The notes under the pieces were generated by a model. That model saw nothing but the letters and a program-made list of their open reading frames with translations. It was not told the DNA's origin and did not search any database. Below, one piece after another: positions 9,436-19,111 of a DNA stretch of 64,000 nt. Source of the DNA: Rubripirellula tenax. Its GTDB lineage: Bacteria; Planctomycetota; Planctomycetia; Pirellulales; Pirellulaceae. A program made the position numbers and the translations under genes. The DNA lies in NCBI RefSeq assembly GCF_007860125.1, contig NZ_SJPW01000007.1:490515-554514 (forward strand), in the 5' to 3' direction. Every line of letters begins with the position of its first letter. Position 1 is the stretch's first letter.

Positions 9436-10305
9436 AACATAGAACAGCGTCTCAAAGGCAACCCCACCGTGCTGCAGCACGCATCGACCATAAACTTCTC
9501 GGTACGAAGCCGATTGCGCAAGTACCGCGTTTCGAATTTCTTGTCGGTCGTCTTTCAAATGGTACGCAGCGATTGCAAGCTTGGGCTTGTGCTTTGAAAG
9601 TGTCTGCGAGGCGCCTTGAATTGCGTGCCTTTCGGCACCTTCAATGTCCATCTTTATAAAGTCGACCGAGTCAAACCCAAGTTGATCGGCGATGTTGTCG
9701 ATTGTCGTTACCGGGACGTCGATCGAGTCGGTAAGATTTTGTTGAATATCGGCCTTTCGTTGATCAACCACGGTATTGCTTAACGCACCCATCCCGGTCG
9801 ACAGAGAAAGGATTTGCTCGGAGTGCCAAACGCCTTTGTCGAGCACGGTAACTTTCCCAGCTGCGATTTCGTCACTTAGATTTCGCTCAAGGCATTCTCT
9901 GGTGGATGGTGTTATCTCGATCGCCACCACATGCTTTGCGCCCGCGCGAATCGCCATTCTGGTAAACGCTCCGACATGGGCACCGCAATCAAAAACGATG
10001 TCGCCCGAGTTCACGGTGGCTTCGCCGCCAGCCGAATAGACGTCGTCGTCCTCAAGCTCCGAAAGCACTACGTCAATGCCACCGCCAACGGGAACAAAAA
10101 ACTCGCCCAACGGTGTTTCCCATCTCTCGACCTCAGCTTCATCACAATCCAATTTGCGGATCCGCTTTTGCATCGCCTTCACGCGCTGCGGACGTGTATG
10201 ACCATGCCAGACATCACCTACGGCTTTCGCAAGGCCACAACCGGGCTCTCGACCCACAAGCAACGTCAAGCATTTTCGCGGAACTCGAATTAACTGCTGA
10301 ATCAT
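9433..10305 (-). CDS. FkbM-family methyltransferase
   Basis: 290 residues. The SAM-binding motif DCGAHVGAF starts at Asp106, followed by the acidic strand VVAIEITPS and the FkbM hallmark IKMDIEGAERHAIQGA. The family O-methylates sugars and other polar natural products and is common in EPS clusters. The TAG stop is formed by the end of the palindromic repeat, so a few native C-terminal residues may have been replaced. It stands alone between a 168-bp gap and the repeat. Confidence 0.9.
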   Translation of the reverse strand: MIQQLIRVPRKCLTLLVGREPGCGLAKAVGDVWHGHTRPQRVKAMQKRIRKLDCDEAEVERWETPLGEFFVPVGGGIDVVLSELEDDDVYSAGGEATVNSGDIVFDCGAHVGAFTRMAIRAGAKHVVAIEITPSTRECLERNLSDEIAAGKVTVLDKGVWHSEQILSLSTGMGALSNTVVDQRKADIQQNLTDSIDVPVTTIDNIADQLGFDSVDFIKMDIEGAERHAIQGASQTLSKHKPKLAIAAYHLKDDRQEIRNAVLAQSASYREVYGRCVLQHGGVAFETLFYV

Positions 10306-10473
10306 TTTGATATTATCTAGCTAAAAACGGATAGTCTACAGAAACGCAACTTGAATGCGCCCGCCGAACGAAAACGCTATCGTAGCCAATCTTGTTCGCG
10401 GTTCTGGCATGTCTTGTCATGACCGTCGGACGGAGTTTTAGTCTTATCTTTTATTTCTGCAAGTCGACGATAC

Positions 10474-11508
10474 TTACGAGAAGCCTTCTTCTTGAATAGA
10501 GAAATATACTCGCAAATATTGCTCTGAGACCATCTCGATCGAAAAGCGTGTCCGGTTATCGCGACCCCAATCAACGAGCTTACGCCTCAATTCGGGTTCA
10601 TCAAGAATCCGAGAAATGCCGATGCGAATGGCCTTCCAGTCCAGCGGATCAACCAGAATCGCTCCCTGCCCGGCGACCTCTGGCATCGACGAACAGTCGG
10701 ACGTTACGACAGGGCGCTCGACGAACTGCGCCTCAATGATTGGCATTCCAAAACCTTCCTCGGTCGACACCATCGCAACCAGATCACATTCGCAATATGC
10801 CTGATAGATCTCTTGCTCGGACAAGTTCACGCTGAACTTGTGGTCAATATTGTGAAGCTCCAACTCTTTCACGAGGTCGCCTTGCGGCTTGCCCACAATG
10901 TGCAGTTTGCAGTTGATGCCTTCGATCGCTTTGATCAAACGGCTGAGATTCTTGTTTTGCTTGGTTCCGATTTGCAGAATGACCGGACACTCGGAACGGA
11001 ATGGGCGAGGGCATGGCTGGAAGATCGGCGACACGCAATCAGGAATGACATGGATCCGATGCTCGTCCATTGGGAACTCTCGCAGCAACTCTTGCTTCGT
11101 CGCTTCGGAGATGACCGTCACCTGACTCGCTTTTCTTAATGGCAGCTGAAACCAGAATAACCGGATGACTGCCCGTCGGATCCCCTTCAAACGATTGAGA
11201 ATATTCAGGTCGTGGATGGTCAAGATGCTTTTGTGGCGACTCAGCCCCAAAACGACAAACTGAATATCGCCGGTCACATGAAAAATACTGCCCTCCAAAC
11301 GCGATGCCCACCAAACCATTCGCAGTCGATTCAAAAGTCCTTTGCTGAAATAGGGCGATTCGCAGTGCGCCACTGCGATATCCTTGCTTAGCAAGTATTC
11401 ACGAATCGTCCGAAAGAGACTTTCGATACTATGAGCGCCCTCAAACGGCTTACGGCTTATCTGAACAGGGATCGACGCCTGATTCGCAAACCTACCCTCA
11501 TCCGCCAT
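10474..11508 (-). CDS. Glycosyltransferase family 4 (GT-B fold)
   Basis: 344 residues from the ATG at 11508. An open frame extends back to 11637, but I prefer 11508: a purine run AGGGGGG lies about eight bases before it, one of the better ribosome sites in the window, and the longer form would run into the methyltransferase gene. Motifs are VILQIGTKQNKNLSRLI, where many GT4 proteins have a G-x-KN block, and EX7E in EEGFGMPIIEA. It is close to mannosyl- or rhamnosyltransferases of the WbpX/WbdA sort. Acceptor and donor unknown. Confidence 0.88.
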   Translation of the reverse strand: MADEGRFANQASIPVQISRKPFEGAHSIESLFRTIREYLLSKDIAVAHCESPYFSKGLLNRLRMVWWASRLEGSIFHVTGDIQFVVLGLSRHKSILTIHDLNILNRLKGIRRAVIRLFWFQLPLRKASQVTVISEATKQELLREFPMDEHRIHVIPDCVSPIFQPCPRPFRSECPVILQIGTKQNKNLSRLIKAIEGINCKLHIVGKPQGDLVKELELHNIDHKFSVNLSEQEIYQAYCECDLVAMVSTEEGFGMPIIEAQFVERPVVTSDCSSMPEVAGQGAILVDPLDWKAIRIGISRILDEPELRRKLVDWGRDNRTRFSIEMVSEQYLRVYFSIQEEGFS

Positions 11509-11623
11509 AACATCCCCCCTGGGGTTCGCCCTGGCCAAGTCCGAGCGTGTCGAATTGCGATGGTGTGATGGGGGACATTTCGAGTGAAAGAATGGTTGCG
11601 AGAACTTTCCTGCGGCCGAGAAA

Positions 11624-12361
11624 CTACTTCTCAGCAACGACCAACATGTTTTGGGAAAGAATGAAGTGCCGAGACCCCGTTTCTGCTGTCAACAGGAGCC
11701 GGTGCGGCAAAGTGCCGATTTTCCAAATCACTCGCCGGATACTGCTTGCCAGCCCATGTGCGATGGGCTGATCTTCGAAACATTCCACGTTGCGAAACCC
11801 CAGGGTCGTCAAAACTTGCTTGATTGAACGCGGCGTGAACGCGAGCTCATGCGTGAAGTCGCCGTATCGGATTCGCATTCCGTAGAGCCCCTCGGCATTG
11901 GGAACGTGGATGATGACCCGCCCGCCGGGATTCAAACGCTCCATCACCGCGTCCATCAACTCGAAGACATCCTGGCGCTCTAGATGTTCGATAATATCGA
12001 TCAACAGGACGACATCAGCATCCTGTTTTTCATTGGCCAAAAATTGCAGGAGGTCACCTTCCACCACTTCGTCGATTCCGAGCTGATGGGCGAGCTGAAC
12101 CTGCTCACTGGAAATATCAATACCCGCGATGTTCGAATAGCCAGCCTGTTTCAAAAAATACAAATGGGAACCGTGTCCGCAAGCCAAGTCAACGATTCGA
12201 AGCGATTTGTCACGCGGCACATGATTTCGAATCAATTGCCGGATGTACGGAGCGACTTGGCGAAACGGACTCGCATCGGACTGAATGTTGGCCCCCGCCT
12301 GCTTGCTGCTGACATAGGATCCGTAGAGTCGTTGCTTCCAATTTTGTTTCGTAGGATTCAT
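11624..12361 (-). CDS. SAM-dependent class I methyltransferase
   Basis: 245 residues. The SAM motif VDLACGHGSHL begins near residue 57, the ribose-binding acidic residue is in GIDISSEQ, and motif IV is VLLIDIIEHL with a following NPGGRVIIHVPN. This is the pattern of UbiG-like and EPS-associated methyltransferases. Its ATG directly follows the TAG of the CgeB-like gene. The substrate is probably a sugar or lipid-linked glycan, which is an inference from context. Confidence 0.88.
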   Translation of the reverse strand: MNPTKQNWKQRLYGSYVSSKQAGANIQSDASPFRQVAPYIRQLIRNHVPRDKSLRIVDLACGHGSHLYFLKQAGYSNIAGIDISSEQVQLAHQLGIDEVVEGDLLQFLANEKQDADVVLLIDIIEHLERQDVFELMDAVMERLNPGGRVIIHVPNAEGLYGMRIRYGDFTHELAFTPRSIKQVLTTLGFRNVECFEDQPIAHGLASSIRRVIWKIGTLPHRLLLTAETGSRHFILSQNMLVVAEK

Positions 12362-13522
12362 CTATGATGTTGTCTCAGTTTTGACACGACCACTTGCGAA
12401 TACCAGATCGAAAATCTGATTCATCCTGGAATCGTTGTCATATCCGGATGATTCGCAACGATTTAGCCCCGCTTTGGCAATTCGCCGGCGATCGTCTTCG
12501 TGCTCTAGGTAGTACTGGCACTTTTGTATCAGCTCATCGTCAGAACCGAAAAATTCCGCTTCCGCGCCTTCGTCGAAAAGATCAAGATGCTCATCGGTTC
12601 GCTCAGCCAACATGAAGGCACCGCATCCCGGAATTTCCACGCTACGCGTGGTCTGCAAATCTCGATTGACTTTTCGCAGAAAGCCCAGATTGATTTTGAA
12701 TGAACAACACGCCAATGCGAAATCGTCACCAAGCAATCGCTTGTTTTCGACCTGCATCAGTTTTGGTGTCGAGCCGAACCGCTGCCAACCATCGCCCCAA
12801 ACCCGCACTGGAATTCCAGCGGCGGCTATCTTCGCCATGGATGCTGCCCGCGCCGGTTCGAAGGAACCGATAAAACCAACTCCGCCGCCCAGTCGACGCC
12901 TGTCATCCGCCGACGGCGTCAGCGGACGAAAGGACTTTGCATCGTAACCATTGCCGATGAAAACGACATTCCTCGCACCAAGTTTCGTCAGCTCAGCAAC
13001 GTTGTAACTCTTCGTCGTTAGAAAATAGTCATAGAGCGGTAAATGCTCGAGGAACTGCCTCGATTGATTGGGACGCGAATTCATGTCGTCAGGCGAGTAT
13101 CCCACGATCAAGCAATTCGGATTGTCTTTTCGAAAGCCCTCTAGCGTCGCAGTCGTAACCAGCCTTCCTTTGTCAATCCAGAGCATATCCCAGCGTTCGC
13201 TTTTAGCAGCCGCTTCCATTTTCTTGTTGATGCCAATGACATCCGGCATACGGACACTCAAGCCCGCGCGAAAAAGCCTTTGAGAAAGCCGCAACAACCA
13301 ATGGACAAGCTGTTCCGTTGATCTGCTGTAATTCGAATCCAAGGTTTCGACGCATGCGCCTAGCCTAATCATTGATTCGATTCGGTGCGTTGCCGTATTA
13401 AATCCTCCATAGTCGCTAACCGGCGCGATAGCCAACACGTTTAGCTTACGGATTGTTCTGGTTGCGTTGATGTCCATCTCGCAAGAATTAGATGTCGCAT
13501 CAAAAGTGTGTCGACTATTCAT
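12362..13522 (-). CDS. CgeB-like glycosyltransferase (GT-B)
   Basis: 386 residues from the ATG at 13522, which overlaps the stop of the polymerase gene by 8 bp (ATGAATAG); a longer frame reaches 13558. The layout matches CgeB/spore-maturation-type glycosyltransferases: GYSPDDMNSRPNQSRQF, YDYFLTTKSYNVAELTKLGA, a central IGSFEPARAASM strand, then the C-terminal CGAFMLAERTDEHLDLFDEG block common to the family. Spacing implies co-translation with its neighbours. Family call is by pattern, moderately sure. Confidence 0.78.
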   Translation of the reverse strand: MNSRHTFDATSNSCEMDINATRTIRKLNVLAIAPVSDYGGFNTATHRIESMIRLGACVETLDSNYSRSTEQLVHWLLRLSQRLFRAGLSVRMPDVIGINKKMEAAAKSERWDMLWIDKGRLVTTATLEGFRKDNPNCLIVGYSPDDMNSRPNQSRQFLEHLPLYDYFLTTKSYNVAELTKLGARNVVFIGNGYDAKSFRPLTPSADDRRRLGGGVGFIGSFEPARAASMAKIAAAGIPVRVWGDGWQRFGSTPKLMQVENKRLLGDDFALACCSFKINLGFLRKVNRDLQTTRSVEIPGCGAFMLAERTDEHLDLFDEGAEAEFFGSDDELIQKCQYYLEHEDDRRRIAKAGLNRCESSGYDNDSRMNQIFDLVFASGRVKTETTS

Positions 13523-15008
13523 TACGATGATCCACGTCTTCCTCAACGGACATCGCACCCTGGTTGTGGCGGTTCAACCACAACCACGAGCACCCTGGAA
13601 CGATCGTTATTACTGAAAACAGAATACAGTAACTAATGCTTCCGAAAATGATCCCAAAGTACGGCAAAGTTCCAAAACTAAGCCACGTAAAACGCAGAAC
13701 GATACGAGTCGACTCAATCTTCGGAACTTGAAAAGCAAGCCATTCGAGAATCAACAAAAAGACGCCGAACACGCCCCCACCTACAAGAAATCCCGATCTT
13801 CCCCACACGATGATGCTTTCATCCATGAAAGTCGGTTTACGCGATGTCTTACGGTCTTCGTAGTTTCCAATTCCCGAGTTCCTCGCCAAATCATTGTAAT
13901 ATTGATCGGTAGAAATTTTGGTTGGATCAATGATCCGGGGAACCGCAGTGAGAAACGCAGTCTCGATTGATTCGGCACCCAGAGGACGACTTCCGTACCG
14001 ATTTAGATACTTCCTCGTCATGTTAGCCATGCACAATCGGTTGCCAAAGTACTCCCAAGTCCCTTCGGCCCATGGCTTCCCACGAAAGGTTGCTTCGCTC
14101 TGGTCGGAACTGAATATTTCATCAATGCCACCGATCAATGTATCCATCACGTCCGCCCGTGAACCGGTGGCAGCGAATCGATCTTTGGCCGCTTGAAACG
14201 CTGGTAACAGCAGGATGAAAGCCACAGAGACGCCAAACAGGCCGACGAGCGATTTCTTTCGCAAGGACGGATGTTGGCCGCCGATCAGCCACATCAGGTA
14301 AAGCACTTTGAAGAACAACTGCGACTTGAGACCAGAACCTGCGAACGCAAACACGCCGTACACGAGCGTCAGTGTGATCGGCCATCGGAAACGAACCAGG
14401 AACGGCCCGTGATCTGCCGACATCAACACCTGAATCGCAACGCAGGCGGGAAAAAAATAGGAAAACAGCCGCGCGGGCTGAATCAAAGCGCCTGGAAGAT
14501 GGTGGAAATACAACCCTACGATTGCGCTTAGCGCCCCAACACCAACAATCCCCCAACGAGTGACGTCTGGAAAATGAGACAAATCCAATGGCGGATCGAC
14601 AGCGTTTTCCCTCACATCGAAAATCGAAGCGGGACCAAAAAGCCGAACCACAGACCAAGCGATCGCCAGGAAAACAAAACTGCCTGTCGCGACCTCAAAA
14701 CCCAGTTGAGAATGCTCGCTGCCGACCACTCGTGCCAAGCTGGTTGTTCCTTGAAAAAACCACACGCCCGAAATATAGAACAGCAACCAACTTCCGGAAG
14801 AAACGAAGTGAAAGATCACGAACCATGAACTGGGACCTGGCTTCCAAAGGAAATTCGGACCGATCACGAGGCACAGGAAAACCGCCCAAATACCAAGGCG
14901 TACACACGCATTGAGGACCGAAGGTTCATTGCCCAGCGCGAGGGTCGCCCCGGCCAACAACATCGTTATCAGAGCGTTTGTCGATCTGGTTTCGCTAAGA
15001 TAAGACAC
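13515..15008 (-). CDS. Polytopic membrane protein, probable EPS polymerase (Wzy-like)
   Basis: 497 residues, GTG start, with about eleven or twelve hydrophobic segments spread along the protein and one large soluble loop around residues 290-400. Wzy polymerases vary so much that no sequence signature can be cited, but this size, this topology and a place beside the flippase and the glycosyltransferases make block polymerase the best reading. The loop carries several Arg residues (GNRLCMANMTRKYLNRYGSR), as seen in Wzy periplasmic loops. A generic EPS membrane protein is the alternative. Confidence 0.65.
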   Translation of the reverse strand: MSYLSETRSTNALITMLLAGATLALGNEPSVLNACVRLGIWAVFLCLVIGPNFLWKPGPSSWFVIFHFVSSGSWLLFYISGVWFFQGTTSLARVVGSEHSQLGFEVATGSFVFLAIAWSVVRLFGPASIFDVRENAVDPPLDLSHFPDVTRWGIVGVGALSAIVGLYFHHLPGALIQPARLFSYFFPACVAIQVLMSADHGPFLVRFRWPITLTLVYGVFAFAGSGLKSQLFFKVLYLMWLIGGQHPSLRKKSLVGLFGVSVAFILLLPAFQAAKDRFAATGSRADVMDTLIGGIDEIFSSDQSEATFRGKPWAEGTWEYFGNRLCMANMTRKYLNRYGSRPLGAESIETAFLTAVPRIIDPTKISTDQYYNDLARNSGIGNYEDRKTSRKPTFMDESIIVWGRSGFLVGGGVFGVFLLILEWLAFQVPKIESTRIVLRFTWLSFGTLPYFGIIFGSISYCILFSVITIVPGCSWLWLNRHNQGAMSVEEDVDHRNE

Positions 15009-15123
15009 TGAATGAACGATTCAAGCTGACTGGAAATTTTGTTGGCAATGAAGACGTTTCTTCCTACCGAGAGTGAACAAACTGAAGGCTGCAAGTTTGA
15101 TCATATGCGAACTTTTGAACGAC

Positions 15124-16095
15124 CTATCGCCCTACCGCTCGGCGAAGTAACGACAATCGGCCCCACACCCTTCGAGCCAGTTCGCTGCGAAGCTCGCCTA
15201 GCTGACATCGTCGCAGGATTTTGCTTCTTTCGTTTTCGCAGACCCTAAGCATCGCTCGCTTGATTTTCACCTCAATCATGCTTGCATCATCGACGACTCC
15301 GGCGTCCCAAAGATCTGGATACTCGAGTATCAAGCCTTCAAGCGCTTCGCATCGGAAATCGGATAACGCGACAAAGCCCCAAACGTTTCCCGGCTGCAGA
15401 TGATCAAAAAATCCTTCACGTTTTCTAATGAGTTCCGCCACCTTTTCTGTTCTTGAAAGAACTTCTTTTTCGCGATGGATATAGTCGGCAAGTTTTTCCG
15501 TCAAATCAGCGTGAGCGGTGATGAAGCTAAAATGCCAACCGGCATCGGTTATGCGTGTGGCTGGAACTTGAGCCGCCGTCCAACGCACGTTCCGCATTGC
15601 TTGAGGAGTTGACAAATTTCGGAGAAGGCAGACCGTCGGCCCGGGCCACAAGACTTCCGTCCCGTGGAACATTTTATAGTTGAGTTTAAAGTTGAAGTAG
15701 TCAAGTTCAAGCGTCTTCACTCCTTGGAAATCTGGCCCAGACTTTAGCTTCTCTAAGATGCTCGGCCGGGGAATTTCGTCTAGATCGGAAACTAGAATTA
15801 AGTCCGTCTGCGAAAGGCGAGTGAGCCCCTTCGCAATTTGGTTTCGCGAATAGTTCTCTTTTTGGTAAGCCGTCTTACCAACCAATTTGGGAATTGTGAC
15901 CAGGTCGATTCGATCGCGCACTGAGACTACAACTGGATTGTCTTCCGGGAAAGCAATGGCCTTCTTCCGACCGGTGAACGTCTCCTCGGCGACAACGACA
16001 ACAAACCGATCAACGACATCCGAGAGCAGCCTTATCCTGATTTCAAGAATCTCAACTTCGTCGTTGTACAGGAAGCAATCTATTAGTTTTTTCAT
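15124..16095 (-). CDS. Glycosyltransferase family 17-like protein
   Basis: 323 residues from ATG 16095 (an in-frame TTG lies two codons earlier). The opening MKKLIDCFLYNDEVEILEIR, then VVVVAEETFTGRKK, the RNQIAKGL helix and the acidic motif ILVSDLDEIPRPSIL fit GT17, the family of eukaryotic N-glycan bisecting GlcNAc-transferases and their bacterial relatives. DLDEIP is the likely metal and nucleotide-sugar site. It is separated from its neighbours by gaps of 115 and over 450 bp. GlcNAc as donor is only a family-based guess. Confidence 0.82.
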   Translation of the reverse strand: MKKLIDCFLYNDEVEILEIRIRLLSDVVDRFVVVVAEETFTGRKKAIAFPEDNPVVVSVRDRIDLVTIPKLVGKTAYQKENYSRNQIAKGLTRLSQTDLILVSDLDEIPRPSILEKLKSGPDFQGVKTLELDYFNFKLNYKMFHGTEVLWPGPTVCLLRNLSTPQAMRNVRWTAAQVPATRITDAGWHFSFITAHADLTEKLADYIHREKEVLSRTEKVAELIRKREGFFDHLQPGNVWGFVALSDFRCEALEGLILEYPDLWDAGVVDDASMIEVKIKRAMLRVCENERSKILRRCQLGELRSELARRVWGRLSLLRRAVGR

Positions 16096-16553
16096 CGGCA
16101 ATTCAAAAAATTAGATTTTGCAGATGCGGCTCGTCGGGCAAGCTAGGCAAAGTCCTTCGCATTTTTAGACGCACACACATAGGTTCTAGCAAATCCGGAA
16201 AGCAATCAACGACAGGCAACCTTTCAACAAGGTGTCTCATCCGTCCAACAAAATTCTAAAGCGTAAACTTAAACTCACAACAAATACTCAAACATCGCGG
16301 GAAGTGGTTTGCGAAACTACATTTCACTAGCATTCCATCTGCGCCTCTGATGCATCGATTTTTTAAAGCTGGTCCCATCTCGACAGAAGTGCTTTCAAGC
16401 GATAGATCTAAGATGGCACGTATAGCAAGGGCTATATCTATAACGAATCATAGGCCACCGGGTACCATGACCAATCACCATTAGCCGCGGTGCCGCCATC
16501 CAACATTAGAAATGCTGACGCAAAAAAATCGTCACCGGAACAGTCCCATTGGG
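16096..16553. other. AT-rich gap inside the EPS locus
   Basis: About 450 bp without a supported gene, richer in A and T than its surroundings. A short perfect hairpin, TATAGC-AAGG-GCTATA, lies at 16421-16436 and has no T tract after it. An internal promoter for the GT17 gene could lie here, but I see no clear -35/-10 pair. Confidence 0.5.
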
Positions 16554-17573
16554 CTACAAAGAATCGTCCCGGGTCCCCAAAATTCTGCGATTGAAATAGT
16601 CCGGGGCACTCAATATGCCATACCACAACGCAACCGGAGCTGTTCTGATGAAAGCAACGACTTGCCTGTGCTTCGCGTAATGAGCAAGCAACCTTGCTGA
16701 GTAGCGAAAGGCATTGCCACGCTGATCCCGCCCCTGCCGACCCGGCAACCGTTTCCCAAACCTTCGAGACACGGCTATTTCCCATTTCAGCTGAGCTTCA
16801 TGATCTAGCGATGTCCACGTTCCACGTCCAGTCATTCGATACACCGAAGCGACTTCTGAAAGGGCCGCAAATGGTCCCGATAAGATAAGGATTGCGAGCA
16901 TGAGTTTATCGTGATACTCGGTATGTCCGGCTAGGTGCTCCTCTACCATCTTCCGAAAAACATTAGCCCGGACGACAATCGTCGCCGTATGGAAATACTG
17001 ATTGTGGAAGACAAGTTCTGTCTTGTCGTCAGTCTCTCCACCTTTTCGCAGAAGATGCAATCCGTCATCGTCTTGTCGACACCAGTAAAATTCTGCGCCT
17101 ACGAGCACGGCATCTGGGTGCCTTTCCAGCAAGTCCACTTGTTTCTGCAACTTGTCAGGAATAATCCAGAAATCGTCCCCCTCGCAAAATGCAAAATAGT
17201 CACCTCTCGCAATCGAGGGCCATACATGGCTGGCCCGTTCACCCTTGCAAAATCGATTTTCTGAATTGCAAACCGAACGAATGATTCGCGGATATCGTTG
17301 AACGTAGTTCTCGACGATGCCTGCAGTTCCGTCCGTTGAGGCATCATCGCGAATAACTATTTCGTATGGAAACGTTGTTACTTGCGCCAAAAACCCTCGC
17401 AACGCGTCCTCGATGTACTCAACATGATTAAAGGTGGCGCAGCATATGCTTACTAAGGGCTGGCCTGACACGGACCTCCAGTTTTCCATGATTTCTGCCT
17501 CTGACCGAGGCATTGATCTTTGAATTGGGAAATCGTTGGGCGTAACGGTCTCGGATACAGTCGAAATTTCCAT
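16554..17573 (-). CDS. Glycosyltransferase family 2
   Basis: 339 residues from the ATG at 17573, four bases after the flippase stop; a longer frame to 17669 would overlap the flippase gene and adds only unconserved residues. The GT-A domain starts at PLVSICCATFNHVEYIEDAL, with VIRDDASTDGTAGI and the metal-binding CEGDDFW (Asp133-Asp134). The segment after it resembles GT2 enzymes that build capsule repeat units. Donor not readable. Confidence 0.88.
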   Translation of the reverse strand: MEISTVSETVTPNDFPIQRSMPRSEAEIMENWRSVSGQPLVSICCATFNHVEYIEDALRGFLAQVTTFPYEIVIRDDASTDGTAGIVENYVQRYPRIIRSVCNSENRFCKGERASHVWPSIARGDYFAFCEGDDFWIIPDKLQKQVDLLERHPDAVLVGAEFYWCRQDDDGLHLLRKGGETDDKTELVFHNQYFHTATIVVRANVFRKMVEEHLAGHTEYHDKLMLAILILSGPFAALSEVASVYRMTGRGTWTSLDHEAQLKWEIAVSRRFGKRLPGRQGRDQRGNAFRYSARLLAHYAKHRQVVAFIRTAPVALWYGILSAPDYFNRRILGTRDDSL

Positions 17574-17577
17574 GATA

Positions 17578-19011
17578 TTAGACTCGGGTGCCTTTGGCAA
17601 AACTGATGGATTCCCGAAACGCGTTGTTCCCTGTGACAACGTTGCAGAGCAGGTAAAAAACCGCCCCAATCAACACCAAAACGACCAATTCGCTCTTCCC
17701 ACCAAGCTCTATCCATTGATCGGCTACCATCACGACGGCGGCCATAACCATACTCAAAGCAAAACTTGCAGTGCAGTCCAGCGACTGTTTGCGAATGCCA
17801 TAGTCTAGGAATTTGTGTGTAAAAAACCCATTGACTGCGTAGGCGAACACGCTTTGAATGACACGACTCCAGGCGATTCCCATGATCCCATAAAAACTGC
17901 CGCCAATCAGCAGCAACGTGCCCAAGGATTTCTTAATCACCTCCAAGCGAAAGAACAGGTTCGCGTGCCCCTGAGCCTGCAAGACATTCAAGTTGATGAC
18001 ATGTAAAGGGTAGAGCAATCCAGCAACGCAAAGAACCTGAAGCGCCGGTGCGGCAGAAACCCACTGTTCACCAAACACTTCACGAACGAACGGCTCTGCC
18101 AAAACGGCCAATCCCATCATGGCAGGGATGTTGACCAACATGATGGACCGAACGGAACTCCGAACGCCAACTCTCAACTTATCTTTGTTCTTATGAATTG
18201 ATGAGAATAACGGAAAGGCAACTCGGGCCAACAGACTCGAAAGGATGCCACCAGGCAGCTGCTGCGTTTTGTCGGCGCGATCGTAGATTCCCAAGTCGTG
18301 CATTCCGTAGAATCTACCGATCAACAGCGTGTACCCTCGCTGATAGACCGTGTCTAAAATCGCCGAAGCGAACAGCCAGCCGCTAAATCCGAACAGGGAG
18401 CGAACGGATTCGCGACTAAAGACGAACAACGGTCGCCACGGATTCCAGTACCAAAGCAGGATGACCCCGACGAAAGAATTCAGGACCGCCTGCCACGCCA
18501 ATGCCCAAACACCGTATCCGTTCCAAGCCAAATAGATCCCCACCGAACCCGAAAGCACGGTCGCAATAACGCCAATCTTCATCGGCGTTTTGAAGTCCAA
18601 TCGCTTGTTCATCAAAGTCGCGTGAATGGAAGCGAAAGCACTGATCGAAATATTGCACGCCATCAAACAAGTCAGCGGCGTCAAGACTGGCTGCTTGAAG
18701 AACGCAGCGACCCAGGGCGAGACCCCAACCAAAAGGATCGTCATGGCTAGGCCCGCAGCCAGGTTGAACCAAAACACCGTGGACTCATCGACGTGCGATG
18801 TATCTTGTTTTTGGATCAGCGCTGCGGAAAAGCCAGCATTGACAAACAGTTGTGCGACCCCAAGAAACAGCGAAAGCAGCGCAAGAGTCCCGAAGTCCTC
18901 CGGAACAAGCAACCTTGCGAGGACTATCGAGATAGCGAATCCGATGAACTGCCGCACAAAGACGTCAAGCCCACTCCAGATCACTGCCGATCGTGCCTTT
19001 TCCCTACTCAC
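17578..19011 (-). CDS. Wzx-type flippase, MOP superfamily
   Basis: 477 residues, GTG start, with some twelve to fourteen hydrophobic segments and few long loops. The first part, GLDVFVRQFIGFAISIVLAR followed by LLVPEDFGTLALLSLF, is the usual N-terminus of polysaccharide transporters of the Wzx/WzxC/TuaB branch. It would flip lipid-linked repeat units across the inner membrane for the Wzy-like polymerase. The GT2 gene follows after a 4-base gap, and the methyltransferase gene lies 100 bp upstream. Confidence 0.92.
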   Translation of the reverse strand: MSREKARSAVIWSGLDVFVRQFIGFAISIVLARLLVPEDFGTLALLSLFLGVAQLFVNAGFSAALIQKQDTSHVDESTVFWFNLAAGLAMTILLVGVSPWVAAFFKQPVLTPLTCLMACNISISAFASIHATLMNKRLDFKTPMKIGVIATVLSGSVGIYLAWNGYGVWALAWQAVLNSFVGVILLWYWNPWRPLFVFSRESVRSLFGFSGWLFASAILDTVYQRGYTLLIGRFYGMHDLGIYDRADKTQQLPGGILSSLLARVAFPLFSSIHKNKDKLRVGVRSSVRSIMLVNIPAMMGLAVLAEPFVREVFGEQWVSAAPALQVLCVAGLLYPLHVINLNVLQAQGHANLFFRLEVIKKSLGTLLLIGGSFYGIMGIAWSRVIQSVFAYAVNGFFTHKFLDYGIRKQSLDCTASFALSMVMAAVVMVADQWIELGGKSELVVLVLIGAVFYLLCNVVTGNNAFRESISFAKGTRV

Positions 19012-19111
19012 AACACCCTGGCAAGCGGCTTGCGACGCCCATGGTGAATTCTTGAATTCCCACGGCTACAAACCAGCATACGATCGCAAACGCTACATTC
19101 CATTGAGCGAA

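Noticed and set aside
11509-11637. N-terminal extension of the GT4 gene
   Set aside because: A strong purine-rich site precedes ATG 11508, and the extension is unconserved and runs into the methyltransferase gene.
16421-16436. Terminator before the GT17 gene
   Set aside because: The stem is 6 bp of mixed pairs and no T tract follows on either strand.
16438-16785. 115-codon minus-strand frame
   Set aside because: Its coding half is the GT2 gene read in a wrong frame; the rest is AT-rich gap.
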